Assembly (NCBI RefSeq): GCF_900100455.1
Contig: NZ_FNCV01000003.1
Location: forward strand, 310,001 to 374,000
From: Roseospirillum parvum
Lineage (GTDB): Bacteria > Pseudomonadota > Alphaproteobacteria > Rhodospirillales > Rhodospirillaceae
Direction of reading: 5' to 3'
Length of the DNA: 64,000 bases
Part shown: positions 55,101-63,122 of the stretch, piece by piece
How the letters are laid out: every line of letters begins with the position of its first letter
Position numbering within the stretch: the stretch's first letter is position 1
The notes under the pieces: model-generated
Told to the model about the DNA's origin: nothing
What the model saw: the letters and a program-made list of their open reading frames with translations, nothing else
The model's database searches: none
Position numbers and translations under genes: made by a program

Positions 55101-55503
55101 GCCCGACGATGGGCCCGACGATGGGCCCGCCGCGGAAGCCCGCCTCGTCGCCTATCGGGCCGAGCGGGCACGCCTGGCCGAGGCCCTGGCCCGCGTGCCA
55201 GGCGGGACCGACGCGGCGCAACCGGTCTCCCCCCCCACCGATCTGGCCACCGCCCGGCGCCTGCTGGACACCCTGGGCCGCTCGCTGGCCCGCGGGGAAT
55301 CCGACGACAGCCTGCGCGAACGCACCCTGAGCGCCCTGACCGCCCACCTGCCCGGCACCGACCTTGACCGTCTGGCCGGCCAGATCGATGCCTTCGCCTT
55401 CACCGAGGCGGCGGAAACGGCCACCGAACTGGCGGACAGGCTGGCCAACCCGCCAGCCGACAGCCAACCCGCCGCCCCCGTTGTTGCCGGACCCACCACA
55501 TGA
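52168..55503 (+). CDS. luxQ: LuxQ-like hybrid sensor histidine kinase with degenerate HPt domain
   Basis: Inner-membrane hybrid kinase, 1111 residues. Order: TM1 (about 11-30), periplasmic sensor (about 31-273, LuxQ-periplasmic-like, the expected docking surface for LuxP), TM2 (about 274-296), PAS (about 370-490), HisKA with H515 in NMSHEIRTPMNAILGF, HATPase_c (NLVGNAVKFT, DTGIGIAPDRLP, GGTGLGTTIS), receiver with D806 in VVLMDVFMP, then an HPt-like helix bundle. In the HPt the usual AHTLKG reads AQTVLD, so the phosphorylatable His is Q954. A further helical tail follows. The HD-GYP regulator gene begins inside its stop codon. Confidence 0.92.
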   Translation: MPHRRFNLGPLLLAVQIGLLLFIGGLVLAISYNSSRDQIRDIMSEDFRRAGRVAAAVLSEELDLLAVEVSLLAREDTPAQLIAAGDWQAAGDRLYQALVDLNDDQRSDLLLLVDPEGQVRDSPGSLINPAEVPLANYRPHLGTRGWQLVGEKADFLLRSQPVLAPETGRVVAYLLYGVSLKNALPLVHRLRRATGMDRLLIFAGDELKVGTVEPDARPGTLVSELNHAPSGQVLELNGGRTAYLAAVPVSSDAALHLAFVTNGNVFGGLSSAFGRNLLVLASVIVLAGIVTVLVLRRLVVLPAHRMSSYALSVAHSESEDLPYPPTRIAEFDTMGTVVRRVVAELRTANRDLETIVRSRTEDLKASQSRLSLTLETAQDAILGVDPEGRVISANPAVRRLFGLEPAEVVGRPLADLLPAAAAECPPDCDDPACLPGGLLGAAGSTREARARHGDGTAFPAEVSVNRLQAGGQTLLTVFIRDITARKTAENALIEARRSAEAASAAKSRFLANMSHEIRTPMNAILGFLELVLSTARLAPETHRHLSIAHTSAQGLLQVINDILDLSKLESGKFELERACFNLPQTVKGVLLTLEHRAREKGLGLDFRYDGDLPHCFTGDPARLRQILFNLVGNAVKFTKSGTVSVRIRRTDSPEKIHFLVQDTGIGIAPDRLPHIFDSFTQADGSTTRQFGGTGLGTTISRQLVQRMGGEIWAESEVGVGSTFHFTAQFERPTCWDSCAQAARTEDAPCLASPRKFRILLAEDLEQNIELALINLTEQGHATEVARNGREAVTAFARGDVDVVLMDVFMPVLDGLSAVREMRALEADGERRVPIIALTASAMPAEREACRAAGMDAVLTKPIEFMELFATMESLVPEGCGAPDDQVRVSLDSARDPGPLEALTDILDLPRALARWRRPAPLMRALLGFDQDPVLDALAQAVAHGDAARTRDLAQTVLDLAAGLGLGRLAQAAEALLAGPDDGPDDGPAAEARLVAYRAERARLAEALARVPGGTDAAQPVSPPTDLATARRLLDTLGRSLARGESDDSLRERTLSALTAHLPGTDLDRLAGQIDAFAFTEAAETATELADRLANPPADSQPAAPVVAGPTT

Positions 55504-56552
55504 CCCGTGCCGATGCCCCGACCCTGCTGCTGGTCGATGACCAGCCGGCCAATCTGGCGATCCTGAAAGAGATTTTGAAAGAGGACCATCACCTGTTGTT
55601 CGCCCGCGACGGCCAGCGGGCCCTGGAACTGGCCGCCGAGCACCACCCCGACCTGATCCTGCTCGATGTCATGATGCCCGGGATGGACGGCTTCGAGGTC
55701 TGCCGGCGGTTGAAGTCGGTGCGCGCCACGCGGCCCATCCCGGTCATCTTCGTCACCGCCATGACCGAGTTGAAGGACGAGGCCAAGGGCTTCGCGCTGG
55801 GCGCCGTCGACTACATCTCCAAGCCGGTGCGCCCGCCCATCGTGCGCGCCCGGGTGACCACCCAGCTCACCCTCAACCGCCTGAAGACCAAGCTGGCCGA
55901 GGAAGTGCGGGCCCGCGTGCGCCAGCACGAACGGGTCATCCGCGCCTCGGTGCAGATGCTGGGCGACGCCGGCCACTACAACGACAACGACACCGGAGTC
56001 CACATCTGGCGCATGGCCGCCTATGCCCGCGCCCTGGCCAGCGCCGCCGGCTGGGGCGAGGAGGATTGCGACCTGTTGGAACTGGCGGCGCCGATGCACG
56101 ACACCGGCAAGATCGCCATCCCCGACGCCATCCTGAAAAAACCGGCCAGCCTGGACCCGGGCGAGTGGGCGGTGATGCACACCCACCCCCGGGTGGGATC
56201 GGAAATCCTGGGCCGCAGCGACAGCCCGCTGTTCGTGCTGGCGGCCCAGATCGCCGAGCACCATCACGAGAAATGGGACGGCACCGGCTACCCGGACGGC
56301 CTGGCCGGCGAGGCGATTCCCCAGGCGGCCCGCATCGTTGCCCTGTGCGACGTGTTCGACGCCCTGACCATGCGCCGCCCCTACAAGGAGCCGTGGCCGG
56401 TCGAGCGGGCCCTGCAAACCATCCACGACGGACGGGGCCGCCACTTCGACCCGGAACTGGTCGATCTGTTCGACAGCATCCGCCCCGAGATCCTGACCAT
56501 CAAGGCCGCCTGGGACGCCCGCGAGCAGGGCGCCGGCGGCGGCACCCGTTGA
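55500..56552 (+). CDS. HD-GYP response regulator (RpfG-like cyclic-di-GMP phosphodiesterase)
   Basis: Cytoplasmic 350-residue protein: receiver domain (1-125) with phospho-acceptor D56 in LILLDVMMPGMDG and K108 in ISKP, a short coiled linker, then an HD-GYP domain (about 150-340). Metal and substrate residues are present: D164 and H168 (DTGVHIWR), H200/D201 (MHDTGK), H255-E257 (HHHEKWDGTGYPDG), D284 (CDVFDAL). It should hydrolyse cyclic-di-GMP. The ATG overlaps luxQ by 4 bp, so it is very likely the output of that kinase. The hairpin after it probably ends the transcript. Confidence 0.95.
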   Translation: MTRADAPTLLLVDDQPANLAILKEILKEDHHLLFARDGQRALELAAEHHPDLILLDVMMPGMDGFEVCRRLKSVRATRPIPVIFVTAMTELKDEAKGFALGAVDYISKPVRPPIVRARVTTQLTLNRLKTKLAEEVRARVRQHERVIRASVQMLGDAGHYNDNDTGVHIWRMAAYARALASAAGWGEEDCDLLELAAPMHDTGKIAIPDAILKKPASLDPGEWAVMHTHPRVGSEILGRSDSPLFVLAAQIAEHHHEKWDGTGYPDGLAGEAIPQAARIVALCDVFDALTMRRPYKEPWPVERALQTIHDGRGRHFDPELVDLFDSIRPEILTIKAAWDAREQGAGGGTR

Positions 56553-56566
56553 GCCAGAACGCAAGA

Positions 56567-56587
56567 GGGCCCGCCAATGGCGGGCCC
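56567..56587. terminator. Hairpin between the HD-GYP gene and dps, likely bidirectional terminator
   Basis: gggcccgcc (56567-56575) and ggcgggccc (56579-56587) with loop aat, 15 bp after the HD-GYP stop; no T run. The genes converge here. Confidence 0.5.
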
Positions 56588-56625
56588 CCTCCCTGAGGCG
56601 ATCCTGTCCCGATGGCGCCGCGCCA

Positions 56626-57114
56626 TCAGGCGGCGGTGGCGCGCAGCATCCAGGCGGTTTTCTCGTGCACCCCCAGACGGCCGGTCAAGAGGTCGGCGGT
56701 CACCTCGTCGTTGGCCTCGGCGGCCTCGCCGATCAGCGGCCTGAGGGTGCGGGCCATGGCGTCGTGGTCGCGGGCCAGGGTGGCGACCATGGTCTGGGCG
56801 TCGGGCACCGTCTCCGGCGCGTCGGCGACCGGGCTCAACTCCTGGAAGCGACCCAGCCCGCCGGGGGCCACGGCGTCCAGGGCGCGGATGCGCTCGGCCA
56901 GATCGTCCACCGCCTCGTAGAGGTCGGTGTACTGCTCCTCGAACATGTTGTGCAGACCCTGGAAACGCGGCCCGGTGACGTTCCAGTGGAAATTGTGGGT
57001 CTTGAGGGCCAGGGCGAAGGTGCCGGCCAGCACCGGCCCCAGGGCCTGGGCGATGGAACTGCGGGCGTTCTGCTCAAGGCCCGTATCGATGGCGACGTTG
57101 GTCGCATCACTCAT
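56626..57114 (-). CDS. dps: Dps-family ferritin-like DNA-protection protein
   Basis: Forms a 12-subunit shell that oxidises and stores iron and protects DNA during starvation or oxidative stress. ATG at 57114 follows AAGGAGG and gives 162 residues. The inter-subunit ferroxidase ligands have exact family spacing: H43, H55, D70 and E74 (in FHWNV, LHNMF and YEAVDDLAE). The N-terminal tail is short and has few basic residues, so direct DNA binding may be weak. Its upstream region holds a hairpin and a palindrome. Confidence 0.95.
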   Translation of the reverse strand: MSDATNVAIDTGLEQNARSSIAQALGPVLAGTFALALKTHNFHWNVTGPRFQGLHNMFEEQYTDLYEAVDDLAERIRALDAVAPGGLGRFQELSPVADAPETVPDAQTMVATLARDHDAMARTLRPLIGEAAEANDEVTADLLTGRLGVHEKTAWMLRATAA

Positions 57115-57144
57115 GGTGTAAACCCTCCTTGGTTTGGTTGGACT

Positions 57145-57164
57145 GTCCGGCCGGTGGGCCGGAC
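57145..57164 (-). promoter_or_regulatory. Hairpin in the dps leader region
   Basis: gtccggcc (57145-57152) pairs with ggccggac (57157-57164) around ggtg, about 30 nt upstream of the dps ATG on the transcript. It could affect message stability. Confidence 0.35.
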
Positions 57165-57262
57165 CAGACGCGGACAAGCCGCGCCTGCTGTTGAACACTC
57201 CCAAGGTAGGCGTCGGAGGGCGGGGGCGCCACCCCCTTTGATGGATTTTTTTGTTTAATTAC

Positions 57263-57278
57263 GGCGATACTTATCGCC
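57263..57278. promoter_or_regulatory. 16-bp palindrome upstream of dps, candidate operator
   Basis: ggcgata-ct-tatcgcc: 7-bp arms, 2-bp centre, inside an AT-rich island at about 57240-57290, roughly 150 bp upstream of dps. No perfect sigma-70 promoter was recognised beside it. Confidence 0.45.
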
Positions 57279-57332
57279 TCAATCGTTTTTCCCCATGGGT
57301 CGGGTGGGCGCCGTCGATAGGTCGCCGCCCCC

Positions 57333-59555
57333 TCACCCGAAGCAGCCCGAGCGCGGAAACCCGGTCGGCGGCAAACGCCCGACCCCGGCCCGGCGGCCCA
57401 GCCACGGGGTCAGGTCGGTCTCGGTGCGGCTTTGGCTGCCGCGCTGGTAGGTCAACCCCTCGGCCAGGGTGAACACCTTCAGGTCCTTCAGGCCGCCGTC
57501 GCGGTACTTCTGCAGGATCACCCCCTGACCGCGCGCCATCTCCGCCACCTCGTCGAGCGGGAAGACCAGCAGCTTGCGGTTGTCGCCGATCACCGCCACG
57601 TGGTCGCCCTCGGCCGGCAGGCAGTGGGTGGCCCTGCCCTGGCCCACGTTCAGCACCTGACGCCCGGTGCGGGTCTGGGCCAGCACCTCGTCCTCGCGGA
57701 CCAGGAAGCCCCGCCCCGCCGAGCCGGCCAGCAACAGACGCCGCCCCGGGACGTGGACCAAGAGGGCGACCACCTCGGCGTCATTGGGCAAATCGACCAT
57801 CAGCCGCACCGGCTCGCCGAAGCCCCGGCCGCGCGGGATGCGGTCGGCGCCAAGGGTGTAGAAGCGCCCGGTGGAGGCGAAGACGAGCACCTTGTCCACG
57901 GTGCTGGCGTGCAGGGTCTGGGCCAGATCGTCGCCGTCCTTGAAGCGCAGATCGTCCGGGCCCAGGTCCTGGTGCCCCTTGACGGCGCGCAGCCAACCCA
58001 TGCGCGACAGGATGATGGTGATCGGCTCGCGCTCGATCAGCGCCTCCACCGGCACGCTGACCGGCTCCGGCGCGGCGGCCAGTTCGGTGCGTCGGCGGCC
58101 GAGGTCGGTGTCGCCGCCGAACTGTTCGGCCACGCGGTCGATCTGGCGGCCGATCTCGGCCCGCTGGCGGGTGGGATCGGCGAGCAGGGCCTGAAGGTCG
58201 GCCTGTTCGGCGGACAGGCGTTCGTGTTCGCCCTTGATCTCCATCTCCTCCAGCTTGCGCAGGTTGCGCAGGCGCATGTTGAGGATGGCGTCGGCCTGCA
58301 CCTCGGTCAGCTCGAAGGTGCGGATCAGCTCGGCCCGGGGATGGTCCTCGAAGCGGATGATGCGGATCACCTCGTCCAGGTTGAGGTAGGCGACGAGGTA
58401 GCCGTCCAGCACCTCCAGGCGGTGGGCGATGCGCCCCAGGCGATGTTCGGCGCGGCGCCTCAGGACCACCAGCCGATGGTCGAGGAAGGCGGCCAGCACC
58501 GCCTTGAGGTCCATCACCCGGGGGATGCCGTCGGCATCCAGCAGGTTCATGTTCAGGCCGAAGCGCACCTCGAGGTCGGTCTGCCGGAACAAGTGCTCCA
58601 TCAGCACCTCGGGATCGACGGTACGGCTGCGCGGCTCCAGCACCATGCGCACGGTCTCGGTGCTTTCGTCGCGCACGTCGGCCAGGATGGGCAGCTTGCG
58701 GCTGTTGATCAGCTCGGCGATGCGCTCGATCAGGCGCGCCTTCTGGACCTGATAGGGCACCTCGTCGATGATGATGTGGTAAAGCCCGTGCGACAGCTTC
58801 TCGACCCGCCAGCGGGCCCGCAGGCGCAGCGATCCCCGCCCCGTTTCGTAGGCCGCGCGCAGGGCCTCGGCGTCCTCGACCAGCACCCCGCCGGTGGGGA
58901 AATCGGGCCCCGGCAGATGGCCCATCAGCGCCCCCACGGAGGCTTCGGGATCGGCCAGCAGGTGCTTCAGGGCGGCGCAGATTTCGCCCACGTTGTGGGG
59001 CGGCACGTTGGTCGCCATGCCGACCGCGATGCCCGCCGCGCCGTTGGCCAACAGGTTGGGCACGGCGCCGGGGAAGACCACCGGCTCGCTTTCCTCGCCG
59101 TCGTAGGTCGGGCGGAAGTCGACCGCGTCCTCGTCCAGCCCTTCCATCAGGGCCAGGGCATAGGCGGTCAGGCGGGCCTCGGTGTAGCGCATGGCCGCCG
59201 GGTTGTCGCCGTCGATGTTGCCGAAGTTGCCCTGCCCCTCGACCAGCGGATAGCGCACCGCGAAATCCTGGGCCAGACGCACCATGGCGTCGTAGACCGC
59301 CGTGTCGCCGTGCGGGTGGTACTTACCGATGACGTCGCCGACCACCCGGGCGCACTTCTTGAACCCCCGGTCCGGGTCCAGGCGCAACTGCCGCATGGCG
59401 TAGAGCAGGCGGCGGTGGACCGGCTTCAGGCCGTCGCGCACATCGGGCAGCGAGCGGGCGACGATGGTCGACAGGGCGTAGGCCAGATAGCGCTCGCCGA
59501 GCGCCTCGGCGAGGCCGACCTCGCGCACCTCTTCACCCTCGGAGGGGGAACGCAT
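57333..59555 (-). CDS. parC: DNA topoisomerase IV subunit A
   Basis: Breakage-rejoining subunit of topoisomerase IV, decatenating chromosomes with ParE. The 740-residue protein has the catalytic tyrosine Y124 in AMRYTEARL and a quinolone-determining region [14 protein letters not shown]. In it, T85 stands where E. coli ParC has S80, and D89 where it has E84. The C-terminal part (about 490-740) is a shortened beta-pinwheel domain (GAD-like repeats), as is usual for ParC rather than GyrA; the GyrA box is absent. It follows recO on the same strand with its own promoter. Confidence 0.95.
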   Translation of the reverse strand: MRSPSEGEEVREVGLAEALGERYLAYALSTIVARSLPDVRDGLKPVHRRLLYAMRQLRLDPDRGFKKCARVVGDVIGKYHPHGDTAVYDAMVRLAQDFAVRYPLVEGQGNFGNIDGDNPAAMRYTEARLTAYALALMEGLDEDAVDFRPTYDGEESEPVVFPGAVPNLLANGAAGIAVGMATNVPPHNVGEICAALKHLLADPEASVGALMGHLPGPDFPTGGVLVEDAEALRAAYETGRGSLRLRARWRVEKLSHGLYHIIIDEVPYQVQKARLIERIAELINSRKLPILADVRDESTETVRMVLEPRSRTVDPEVLMEHLFRQTDLEVRFGLNMNLLDADGIPRVMDLKAVLAAFLDHRLVVLRRRAEHRLGRIAHRLEVLDGYLVAYLNLDEVIRIIRFEDHPRAELIRTFELTEVQADAILNMRLRNLRKLEEMEIKGEHERLSAEQADLQALLADPTRQRAEIGRQIDRVAEQFGGDTDLGRRRTELAAAPEPVSVPVEALIEREPITIILSRMGWLRAVKGHQDLGPDDLRFKDGDDLAQTLHASTVDKVLVFASTGRFYTLGADRIPRGRGFGEPVRLMVDLPNDAEVVALLVHVPGRRLLLAGSAGRGFLVREDEVLAQTRTGRQVLNVGQGRATHCLPAEGDHVAVIGDNRKLLVFPLDEVAEMARGQGVILQKYRDGGLKDLKVFTLAEGLTYQRGSQSRTETDLTPWLGRRAGVGRLPPTGFPRSGCFG

Positions 59556-59614
59556 GGATGGGGGACACTCCAGAAAGGAACCAGATCAGGTAGGCCGAAA
59601 ACCGGCCCGCTCGA

Positions 59615-59645
59615 TATATAGCAGCCCGACCGGGCCATCGGTCAA
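59615..59645 (-). promoter_or_regulatory. Candidate promoter for parC
   Basis: Minus strand -35 TTGACC (59640-59645), 19-bp spacer, -10 TATATA (59615-59620) preceded by TGC, an extended -10. Leader of about 53 nt. Confidence 0.5.
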
Positions 59646-59660
59646 CCGCGCCGCCGCGCC

Positions 59661-60371
59661 TCAGTCCAGCCACTGACCCAGGCCGGCGCGCGGCTGGGGC
59701 AAGGGTCTGGGGGCCAGCACGTGCTGGGCCAGGAAGTGGGCGGTCAGGGCCAGGCCGTTGGCCAGATCGCCCGGGCCGGGCGGCACCTCGGCCAGCAGGA
59801 AGGCGGGCAGCGGCAGCAGACGCGCCCGGTAGGGGCCGGCGGCCTCTCGGCAGACGGCGCGGCCGGTGCGCGGGCTGACATAGGCCAGATCGTCGGTCCG
59901 CCCGGTAACGGCACAGGCCGACAGGTCGAGCCCGAAGCCGAGATCGGCCAGCAGGCTGGCCTCCCAGCGCACATAGGCGACGGCCCAGTTGTCGTCGCCC
60001 AGGGCCGCGAGCAGGCGAACCAGATCGTCGTGGATGTCGGGCCAGGGGTCGCGCTCGGGCAGGGTGGCGGCGAGCACCGCACAGGCGGCGGCCAGCCCCG
60101 CCAGCGGTCCCGGGCGGTCGAACAGGGCAGCGGCGCGGGCCTCGGTCAGCTCGGCCGAGAAGGTGCCGAGATGGTCCTCCAGGCGGGCCCGCCAGGTGAG
60201 GGCCAACTGGTTGCCGGGCTGATAGAGGCCCCGCCCCCGCCGCCCGGCGCCGCCCTTGACCACCCCGGCATGACGGCCGTGCTGGCGGCTCAGCACACCC
60301 AACAGCAGGTCGTGTTCGCCCAGCCGCCGGGTGGTGAGGACAATGCCGGTATCCTGCCAGCTCACCGCCAC
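59661..60371 (-). CDS. recO: DNA repair protein RecO
   Basis: Helps load RecA by displacing SSB in the RecFOR pathway. 236 residues from GTG 60371 (a second in-frame GTG lies two codons on). The N-terminal OB fold (about 1-80) shows WQDTGIVLTTRRLGEHDLLLGVL and KGGAGRRGRGLYQPGNQL; the helical C-terminal part contains the family WEASLLADLGFGLDL. The zinc-binding cysteines of some RecO proteins are mostly absent (only CAVTG here). It lies downstream of era and the AIM24-like gene. Confidence 0.93.
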   Translation of the reverse strand: MAVSWQDTGIVLTTRRLGEHDLLLGVLSRQHGRHAGVVKGGAGRRGRGLYQPGNQLALTWRARLEDHLGTFSAELTEARAAALFDRPGPLAGLAAACAVLAATLPERDPWPDIHDDLVRLLAALGDDNWAVAYVRWEASLLADLGFGLDLSACAVTGRTDDLAYVSPRTGRAVCREAAGPYRARLLPLPAFLLAEVPPGPGDLANGLALTAHFLAQHVLAPRPLPQPRAGLGQWLD

Positions 60372-60384
60372 GGCGCGGCCGGAC

Positions 60385-61119
60385 TCATCGGTTGCTGTTG
60401 TTGGTCAGGTCGGGCAGCAGGGTGGTCAGCCAGCCGGAGAAGGCTTCCGGGTTGCGGGTTTGCAGCCACACCGTGCCAGGGCCGGTGAACTCCATGACCA
60501 GCCCCTCGCCGCTGGTCGCCGAGGTGATCGCCCGCTTGAAGAAGCCGCCCTTGCTGCCGGCCATGCGGGGTTCCATCTTCATGCCGTTCTCGTAGGCCAC
60601 CATGTGCCCGGAATCGACGATGTAGCGCTCGCCGGGGGCCAGGGTGCGCTCCATGATGCCGCCGAAGCTGTTGAGGAACACCGTGCCGGCGCCGCGCACC
60701 TCCAGGAAGAACAGCCCCTCGCCGCCCAGGAAGCCTTTCAGGCCGCCCCACTGGGTGTTGACCTCCACATCCATGTCGCTGGCCAGATAGGAGCCGCCCT
60801 GGACGATCAGGCTGCGCCCGCCGAGCGGCCGGGCCACCACGTCGCCCGGGGTGGCCGGGGCCAGGGTCACCTCGCCGGGGCCTTCCTCGGCCGAGATGGT
60901 GGTGACGAAAAAGCTCTCCCCGCCCAGCACCGAGCGGGTCAGGGCCCCGAAGGCGCGGCCCAGCATGCCGCCGCCGCCCTGGCCGCCCATGGCCGCTTCC
61001 AGGCTGAGGGTGCCGGACATGCTGACCATGGCCCCCGATTCACAGCGGATGCGCTCGCCCTGGGCAAGCTGCATGACAACCAGGGCATAGGACGGCTGGA
61101 ACTTGATTTCGTGCTGCAT
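60385..61119 (-). CDS. AIM24/TIGR00266-family protein
   Basis: 244 residues from ATG 61119, which follows GGAGG. The beta-rich AIM24 fold is shown by CESGAMVSMSGTLSLEA, ITRSV-type glycine-rich turn (GGQGGGGMLGRAFGAL), GPGEVTLAPATPGDV, and the C-terminal GPGTVWLQTRNPEAF. The function is unknown in bacteria; the yeast relative is mitochondrial. It lies between a small membrane protein gene and recO, 13 bp from the latter. Confidence 0.9.
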   Translation of the reverse strand: MQHEIKFQPSYALVVMQLAQGERIRCESGAMVSMSGTLSLEAAMGGQGGGGMLGRAFGALTRSVLGGESFFVTTISAEEGPGEVTLAPATPGDVVARPLGGRSLIVQGGSYLASDMDVEVNTQWGGLKGFLGGEGLFFLEVRGAGTVFLNSFGGIMERTLAPGERYIVDSGHMVAYENGMKMEPRMAGSKGGFFKRAITSATSGEGLVMEFTGPGTVWLQTRNPEAFSGWLTTLLPDLTNNSNR

Positions 61120-61255
61120 GGCCGGGCCTCCGCGGTGATGGCTGGGGAAAACGGGGGAGAAATCCGCTCGGCCCCACCATAGCAGCAATGGGCGCCCCCT
61201 CCCACTGCCGGCGGGTGACGGTTGTGGGAACGCTGGGCTGGCGGGCGACCTTGGC

Positions 61256-61480
61256 TCAGTCCAGGGCGCCGAGCATGAACAGGCCCAGGCCGAGCAGCAG
61301 GCCGGCGGTGCCGACGAACAGCAGCCCGGCTTCCAGCCCGCCGGTGCGCGCGGTGCGCGGATCGCCGGTATGATGGGCCTTGTTGTGGTGGCGGTTGCGC
61401 AGCACCAGAACCAGCCCGTAGGCCACCGCGCCGAGCCACAACAGGCCGAGGCCGGTCAATTCCAGATCGTTGCCGCTCAT
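61256..61480 (-). CDS. Small membrane protein with two predicted helices
   Basis: 74 residues, unrecognised. Helix 1 (about 10-27, GLLWLGAVAYGLVLVL), a basic loop rich in Asn/His (RNRHHNKAHHTGD) that could bind metal or lie in the cytoplasm, and helix 2 (about 50-72). It starts 15 bp after the era stop on the same strand, so co-transcription is likely. Good coding character and position support it. Confidence 0.7.
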   Translation of the reverse strand: MSGNDLELTGLGLLWLGAVAYGLVLVLRNRHHNKAHHTGDPRTARTGGLEAGLLFVGTAGLLLGLGLFMLGALD

Positions 61481-61495
61481 CCGCCGCCCCGGTGG

Positions 61496-62416
61496 TCAGG
61501 CATCGAACTCCAGGCCCCATTCGCTGTAAAGGTCGCGCCGCTCCGCCCAGTCGGGCACCACCTTGACGTGGAGGAACAGGTGGACCCGGCGCTCGAGCAG
61601 GCTTTCCAGCTCGGCCCGGGCGCGTTGCCCGATGCGCTTCACGGTCGCCCCGCCCTTGCCCAGCACGATGGCCCGCTGGCTGTCGCGGGCCACCTCGATG
61701 GTCTGTTCCAGATGCACGCTGCCGTCCTTGCGCTCGGTCCACGACTCGGTGCGCACGGTGGCCGCGTAGGGCAACTCCTGGTGCAGGTTGAGGTACACCT
61801 GCTCGCGGGTGATCTCGGCCGCCAACAGGCGCTGCGGCAGGTCCGAGATGTCCTCCGGATCGAACAGCCAGGGGCCCGGCGGTGCGGCGGCGGCCAGATG
61901 GTCGAGCAGGTCGCCGACCCCGTCGCCGTTGAGGGCGGAGATCATGAAGATGCGCTCGGCGATGCCCAGGGCATCGATCTCGGCGGCCAGTTCGAGCAGG
62001 CGCGAGCGTTCCAGGGCATCCACCTTGTTCAGCGCCACCAGGGCTTTCGGCGCCCCCTGCCCGATCCGCTCGGCCAGCGCCCGGGCCAGCTCGCCGGTCT
62101 CGCCCTTGAGACCCTTCAGGGCGTCGATCACCAGCAGGGTCAGATCGGCATCGGCGGCGCCCTGCCAGGCGGCGGCAACCATCGCCCGCTCCAGCCGGCG
62201 GCGCGGCGCGAAGATGCCCGGGGTGTCGACGAACACCAGCTGGCTGTCGCCGCGCAAGGCAATGCCGCGCACCGGCGAGCGGGTGGTCTGCACCTTGTGG
62301 GTGACAATGGTCACCTTGGCCCCGACCGCCTGGTTGACCAGGGTCGACTTGCCGGCGTTGGGGGCGCCGATGACGGCGACCAGGGCGCACCGGGTGGGGG
62401 TATCGGAAGGAGTCAT
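61496..62416 (-). CDS. era: GTPase Era
   Basis: Ras-like GTPase with KH domain that assists 16S rRNA maturation and 30S assembly. ATG at 62416 gives 306 residues. G motifs are GAPNAGKST (G1), VQTT (G2), DTPG (G3) and NKVD (G4); the KH domain (about 210-306) contains VLGKGGATVKRIGQRARAEL. Its ATG overlaps the end of rnc by 4 bp, the usual arrangement, so both are translated together. Confidence 0.97.
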   Translation of the reverse strand: MTPSDTPTRCALVAVIGAPNAGKSTLVNQAVGAKVTIVTHKVQTTRSPVRGIALRGDSQLVFVDTPGIFAPRRRLERAMVAAAWQGAADADLTLLVIDALKGLKGETGELARALAERIGQGAPKALVALNKVDALERSRLLELAAEIDALGIAERIFMISALNGDGVGDLLDHLAAAAPPGPWLFDPEDISDLPQRLLAAEITREQVYLNLHQELPYAATVRTESWTERKDGSVHLEQTIEVARDSQRAIVLGKGGATVKRIGQRARAELESLLERRVHLFLHVKVVPDWAERRDLYSEWGLEFDA

Positions 62417-63114
62417 CGTCGACCCTCCTGGTCGAGAATGGCGAGCAGGGCCTGGGCGGCGGCCTTCTCGGCCTCGCGCTTGGTGGTCCCCTCGCCGGAG
62501 GCCCGGGCCAGCCCCTCGACCTCCACGTCGATGGTGAAGCGCGGCGCGTGGTCGGGGCCCTGGCGGGCGCTCTGATGGTAGCTGGGCAGCCCCAGGCCGT
62601 GCCCCTGGGCCCATTCCTGGAGCGCCGTCTTGGGGTCGCGCCCCGGCCCCGGACGGGCCATCAGCGGCTCCCAGTGGGCCAGCACGAAAGCCCGGGCCAC
62701 CGCGTAGCCGCCGTCCAGGAAGAGCGCCCCGATGAGCGCCTCGGTGGCGTTGGCGAGCAGGCTGGGCGGCGGCTCGCCGGCCGCGTCGCGGGCCCCGGCG
62801 TCGACGATCAGGTGATCCTTCAGGGCCAGGGCCCGGGCCACCTCGACCAGCGCCTCGCGACGCACCAGGGCGGTGTGATGGCGCGCCAGGTCGCCTTCCG
62901 GCAGGTCCGGATGGCGGGCCATCAGGGCTTCGGCGACGACCAGACCGAGCACCCGATCACCCAGGAATTCCAACCGCTCGTAGCCGTGCGGAAAGGGATT
63001 GTCGGGATCGTTCAGGCTGGGGTGGGTCAGCGCTTCGCGCAGCCGCTCTCGCGCGGCGAAGCGGTGCCCGAGGCGGGCTTCCAGGGGGGCCGGATCAAAA
63101 CCGTCGGCGGACAT
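62413..63114 (-). CDS. rnc: Ribonuclease III
   Basis: Double-strand-specific endoribonuclease for rRNA and mRNA processing. ATG at 63114 gives 233 residues. The catalytic signature ERLEFLGDRVL (E46, E49, D53) and the second acidic site NATEALIGALFLDGG are present, followed by a C-terminal dsRNA-binding domain (about 155-230, DPKTALQEWAQGHGL and KREAEKAAAQALL). It lies 8 bp after lepB and overlaps era by 4 bp. Confidence 0.97.
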   Translation of the reverse strand: MSADGFDPAPLEARLGHRFAARERLREALTHPSLNDPDNPFPHGYERLEFLGDRVLGLVVAEALMARHPDLPEGDLARHHTALVRREALVEVARALALKDHLIVDAGARDAAGEPPPSLLANATEALIGALFLDGGYAVARAFVLAHWEPLMARPGPGRDPKTALQEWAQGHGLGLPSYHQSARQGPDHAPRFTIDVEVEGLARASGEGTTKREAEKAAAQALLAILDQEGRR

Positions 63115-63122
63115 GGCCGGGC

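Noticed and set aside
52117-55467. A very long open frame (over 1100 codons) antisense to luxQ
   Set aside because: High-GC codon bias opens the opposite strand; the sequence is Gln/His/Gly/Arg-rich with no domain, and the luxQ frame has clear domains.
57115-57262. Riboswitch-like structure in the dps leader
   Set aside because: Only a simple hairpin is present; no known riboswitch core was recognised.
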